Source: Pseudomonas sp. B21-040
Lineage (GTDB): Bacteria > Pseudomonadota > Gammaproteobacteria > Pseudomonadales > Pseudomonadaceae
Direction of reading: 5' to 3'
DNA: 64,000 nucleotides
Assembly: GCF_024748695.1 (NCBI RefSeq)
Contig: NZ_CP087176.1
Span: 2,597,501-2,661,500 of the forward strand
The notes under the pieces were generated by a model. That model ran no database searches and was not told where the DNA came from. It saw only the letters and a list, made by a program, of their open reading frames with translations. Below are positions 62,701 through 64,000 of the stretch, piece after piece. Made by a program: the position numbers and the translations under genes. Each line of letters starts with the position of its first letter. Within the stretch, counting starts at the first letter, position 1.

Positions 62701-64000
62701 TGCTGCGCGTCATAGCTGTACGTGACCAGCGTCTGGACGGTGTTCCAGGCGTCTTCCAGAGTGTCCGCCGGAAGGAACTGTTGATAGTCGACGGCGACGA
62801 TGTGCTTTCGGTCGTAGCGCAGGAGAAGGGCGCGACCGGCACCGTTATCGAGGCGTTTGATTCGCCCGTGAATATCACGGGTGATGTGCAACCGGTTGCC
62901 ATAGCTGTCGCTGATGGCGATGAGGGTTGCGCCTTTGCTGTTGTAACGGAAGTGGTAGAAGGAAGGGCGACTGCCTGCCTGTGCCAGAACCAGTTCCGAA
63001 GGATCGTCGCCGATAAAAATCGCTGCGCGCGACAGGCTGTTGGTGATAGCGGGGCGTTGCTGGCTCGGAAGTGGAAACGGCGTGGCACGGTTTTCGTGGT
63101 CGGTCCAGATGACTTCGTCACCGTTGATCTCGACACGGTGCGCCAGCGCATGGCTCCAGCCGTAACCCAGGCCACAATCGATTTCCACGGCGCTGGTTCG
63201 ATACAGGCGCGTCCACTCAAAGGGCAGCAGGCCGTCGAGTTGACCATCGGTCAGCGTCAACAGCTCTTCACCGGTGACCATCGAAACGGGGCACTTGTCG
63301 GTGCAGGTTTTCGCGGCGGGTTCAGCGCTTTTGTCGGCGGGTGTCGTGGCTTGCCTGGAGACATCATCGCCGGTTTTGCCCTTGCCCAGTTTCGCGTTTT
63401 TCTTCCCGTCAAAACGCAACTGGGCCAAGCCATTCTTCATTTGTGCCGTCACACCACGCGCCGCAACGGCTGTGTATTTCGTGACGTACTCCATGAAGCC
63501 TTTGATGATCTTGAACACCGACTCCACAAAGCCAGTGACGGCCTTGATGATGATTTCGCCATACTTTTTCAACCGCGCGGCGAGGTAGATGACGCCCGTA
63601 CCTTCCGCGGCGATGGTCAGCACGATCGAGATGACGATGTCGATGGCGATACCCACGACCGCCGCCGTGGTCATTTTTGCCACATCGCCAGCCATCTTCA
63701 TCGGTGGCAAACCTGCCAGCCAGATGACGGCGCTGCGCACCATCAGGAACAGTGCGGCCTCATCGCTGGCCAGCAACATGGCCTTTTTCATGATGTCGGG
63801 CGCTTGTTTGGCCAGGTCAATCAGTTTCTGGGTACCTGCACCGAGGTCCTTCGCAAACTTGCCCGGGTCTTGCAGGATGTCGAGCACCAGACTGATGCCA
63901 TCCCAGACCCCTTTGATCGCTTCCCAGCCTCCTTCAAGGATGCCGTTGCCGACAGCCATGGCGGTGCCGGAGGCTGACACGTTGGACCATTGAGGTTTGA
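59721..64000 (-). CDS. Rhs polymorphic toxin with nucleotidyltransferase-like tip, N-terminus outside window
   Basis: The visible 1,426 residues of this Rhs protein have N-terminal hydrophobic helices (VVGIAIDIVISIVLTIAAEG, a membrane-type region), a shell of YD/Rhs repeats over about 1,000 residues, and the end motif YLTPDPIKLAGGL...NPTGWVDPLGL where the tip is cleaved. The tip (about 185 residues) has GGSRVRGDNLPGSDLDVGFG, the G-S...D-D signature of the DNA polymerase beta-type nucleotidyltransferase fold, implying that it modifies RNA or proteins with nucleotides. The frame continues past 64000. Such Rhs proteins are usually type VI secretion effectors; no VgrG is visible. Antisense long ORFs here are shadows. 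Confidence 0.85.
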   Translation of the reverse strand, partial: KPQWSNVSASGTAMAVGNGILEGGWEAIKGVWDGISLVLDILQDPGKFAKDLGAGTQKLIDLAKQAPDIMKKAMLLASDEAALFLMVRSAVIWLAGLPPMKMAGDVAKMTTAAVVGIAIDIVISIVLTIAAEGTGVIYLAARLKKYGEIIIKAVTGFVESVFKIIKGFMEYVTKYTAVAARGVTAQMKNGLAQLRFDGKKNAKLGKGKTGDDVSRQATTPADKSAEPAAKTCTDKCPVSMVTGEELLTLTDGQLDGLLPFEWTRLYRTSAVEIDCGLGYGWSHALAHRVEINGDEVIWTDHENRATPFPLPSQQRPAITNSLSRAAIFIGDDPSELVLAQAGSRPSFYHFRYNSKGATLIAISDSYGNRLHITRDIHGRIKRLDNGAGRALLLRYDRKHIVAVDYQQFLPADTLEDAWNTVQTLVTYSYDAQHRLIEAKNAAGEAEHYRYNDQHVILERQLAGGASFFWEWENEGKLARCVHHWASFSQMEAHYVWDDKGSVTVTNADGSEEVYTHDDKARLISKIDPDGAEHLKAYDDKGQLIAEKDPLGAVTEYRYDEDGLMTAVIPPEDEPVTYEYSNGFVSDVHRGKATWKYQRNNQGDITQQIDPHGNATLYSYDRQGRLLEIRHPDGSRHQLGWNNLGQLLEESLPDGGQRKYRYDALGRQITRQEETGAITHYQWDAANRLAQVTLPGGATRAFTYNAYGKVTAERDELGRITRYEYADGLHLVSRRLNPDGSQLRYRYDNSRLLLTEIENERGEHYHLDYYANGLIQQETGFDGRRTAYEYDLNGQLLKKTEFGDDGSELITEYQRDAAGRLLVKTLADSEEIHYSYDAFGRLVNVDDGNWPLAYEYDLQDRLITEHQGWGTLRYEYDSLGQLSHCRLPDGSKLDYRHQAGGRLNSIDLNGSRLTTHQFSAGQELQRQQGLLLSQYQYDEQGRLQAHTVSQQERNLFHRRYAYDANGNLAGIDDSRKGNRSYHYDPLDRLINVRGSTPESFAHDPAGNLLGQGDQASANLANVKGNRLLMQGDRHYDYDAYGNLTRERRGTGQKLVTEYRYDCQHRLIGASLPGGSVASYKYDAFGRRIEKTVDGSTTEFLWQGERLIAESADNRYRTYVYEPGSFRPLVMLDGEGPLRATPFYYQLDHLGTPQELTDYSGEIMWSAKYRAYGNLAALDVAEIDNPLRFQGQYFDAETGLHYNRHRYYNPGTGRYLTPDPIKLAGGLNNYQYVPNPTGWVDPLGLHSTLGECPDAEPPKKWTEKSVFTKYPEKTVIKTSGPEEQAVFLQEHLPGLPKEQAQMILEDSYKKGTSVVIGGSRVRGDNLPGSDLDVGFGHLNANQAGKHVKSLEGKFELREGFLSLEKTRIVPGNKTANIEEIKSPEEFFQRSGTRSGLDPKAGQEYKPSGSITLDEDGTITLLPPGTAP

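Noticed and set aside
61560..63977. 805-residue plus-strand frame opposite the Rhs gene
   Set aside because: An antisense shadow of the repetitive Rhs core (Val/Ala/Gly-rich), with similar shadows opposite the displaced cassettes at the same relative position.

Overview
The window is about 60% GC and looks like an accessory-rich stretch of a Pseudomonas chromosome of the fluorescens/putida type. This rests on recognisable Pseudomonas gene families (AtsK-type alkylsulfatase, MnxS/MnxR-type regulators, Rhs effectors), GTGGGAGCGGGCTTGCCCGCGA-type REP pairs between genes, and dense overlapping operons. No rRNA, tRNA, CRISPR array or complete insertion sequence was found. All calls come from reading sequence and translations; no database search was run.

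Region 1 (1-7614) is one tightly packed plus-strand gene series. It has the end of a GspE-type ATPase, PilM/PilN/PilO/PilP-like inner-membrane proteins, a lipoprotein secretin with N-terminal TPR-like repeats and three pseudopilins. These run by overlapping start/stop codons straight into csgE, csgF and csgG, the curli export genes. The curli fibre genes csgB and csgA lie 6-8 kb away on the minus strand (13986-15920), behind two paralogous secreted proteins (15981-19609) in what looks like one operon. A good sigma-54 promoter match precedes that operon. Between csgG and csgA sits a sulfur-scavenging cassette (7935-13914): an AtsK-like dioxygenase, an ABC importer and a flavin monooxygenase.

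Region 2 (19898-28372) resembles the manganese-oxidation control and oxidase genes of Pseudomonas: two paralogous histidine kinases flank a 935-residue multicopper oxidase and a SCO/cytochrome c fusion, followed by a sigma-54-dependent response regulator. The oxidase has a near-consensus sigma-54 promoter.

Region 3 (28386-49537) is mostly metabolic: a small secreted protein, a glucarate uptake and dehydration operon with its LysR regulator, four further LysR/AraC regulators, a DUF1302-DUF1329-DUF1254-DUF1254 cluster, an SdsA-type alkyl sulfatase, and an ABC ATPase/FtsX-like permease/CrtC-like lipoprotein trio. REP pairs separate several of these.

Region 4 (49768-64000) ends in an Rhs polymorphic-toxin island read on the minus strand. 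A long Rhs protein with a nucleotidyltransferase-like tip and its immunity gene is followed by two displaced Rhs C-terminal cassettes (one of unknown toxin type, one a clear barnase with a barstar immunity gene), then by remnant toxin tips each still followed by an immunity-like gene. A palindromic repeat of about 50 bp sits at the upstream edge of each displaced or remnant module, five copies in 6.1 kb. This modular array and the coupling of a type II secretion-like machine to curli export are the two most unusual systems in the window.
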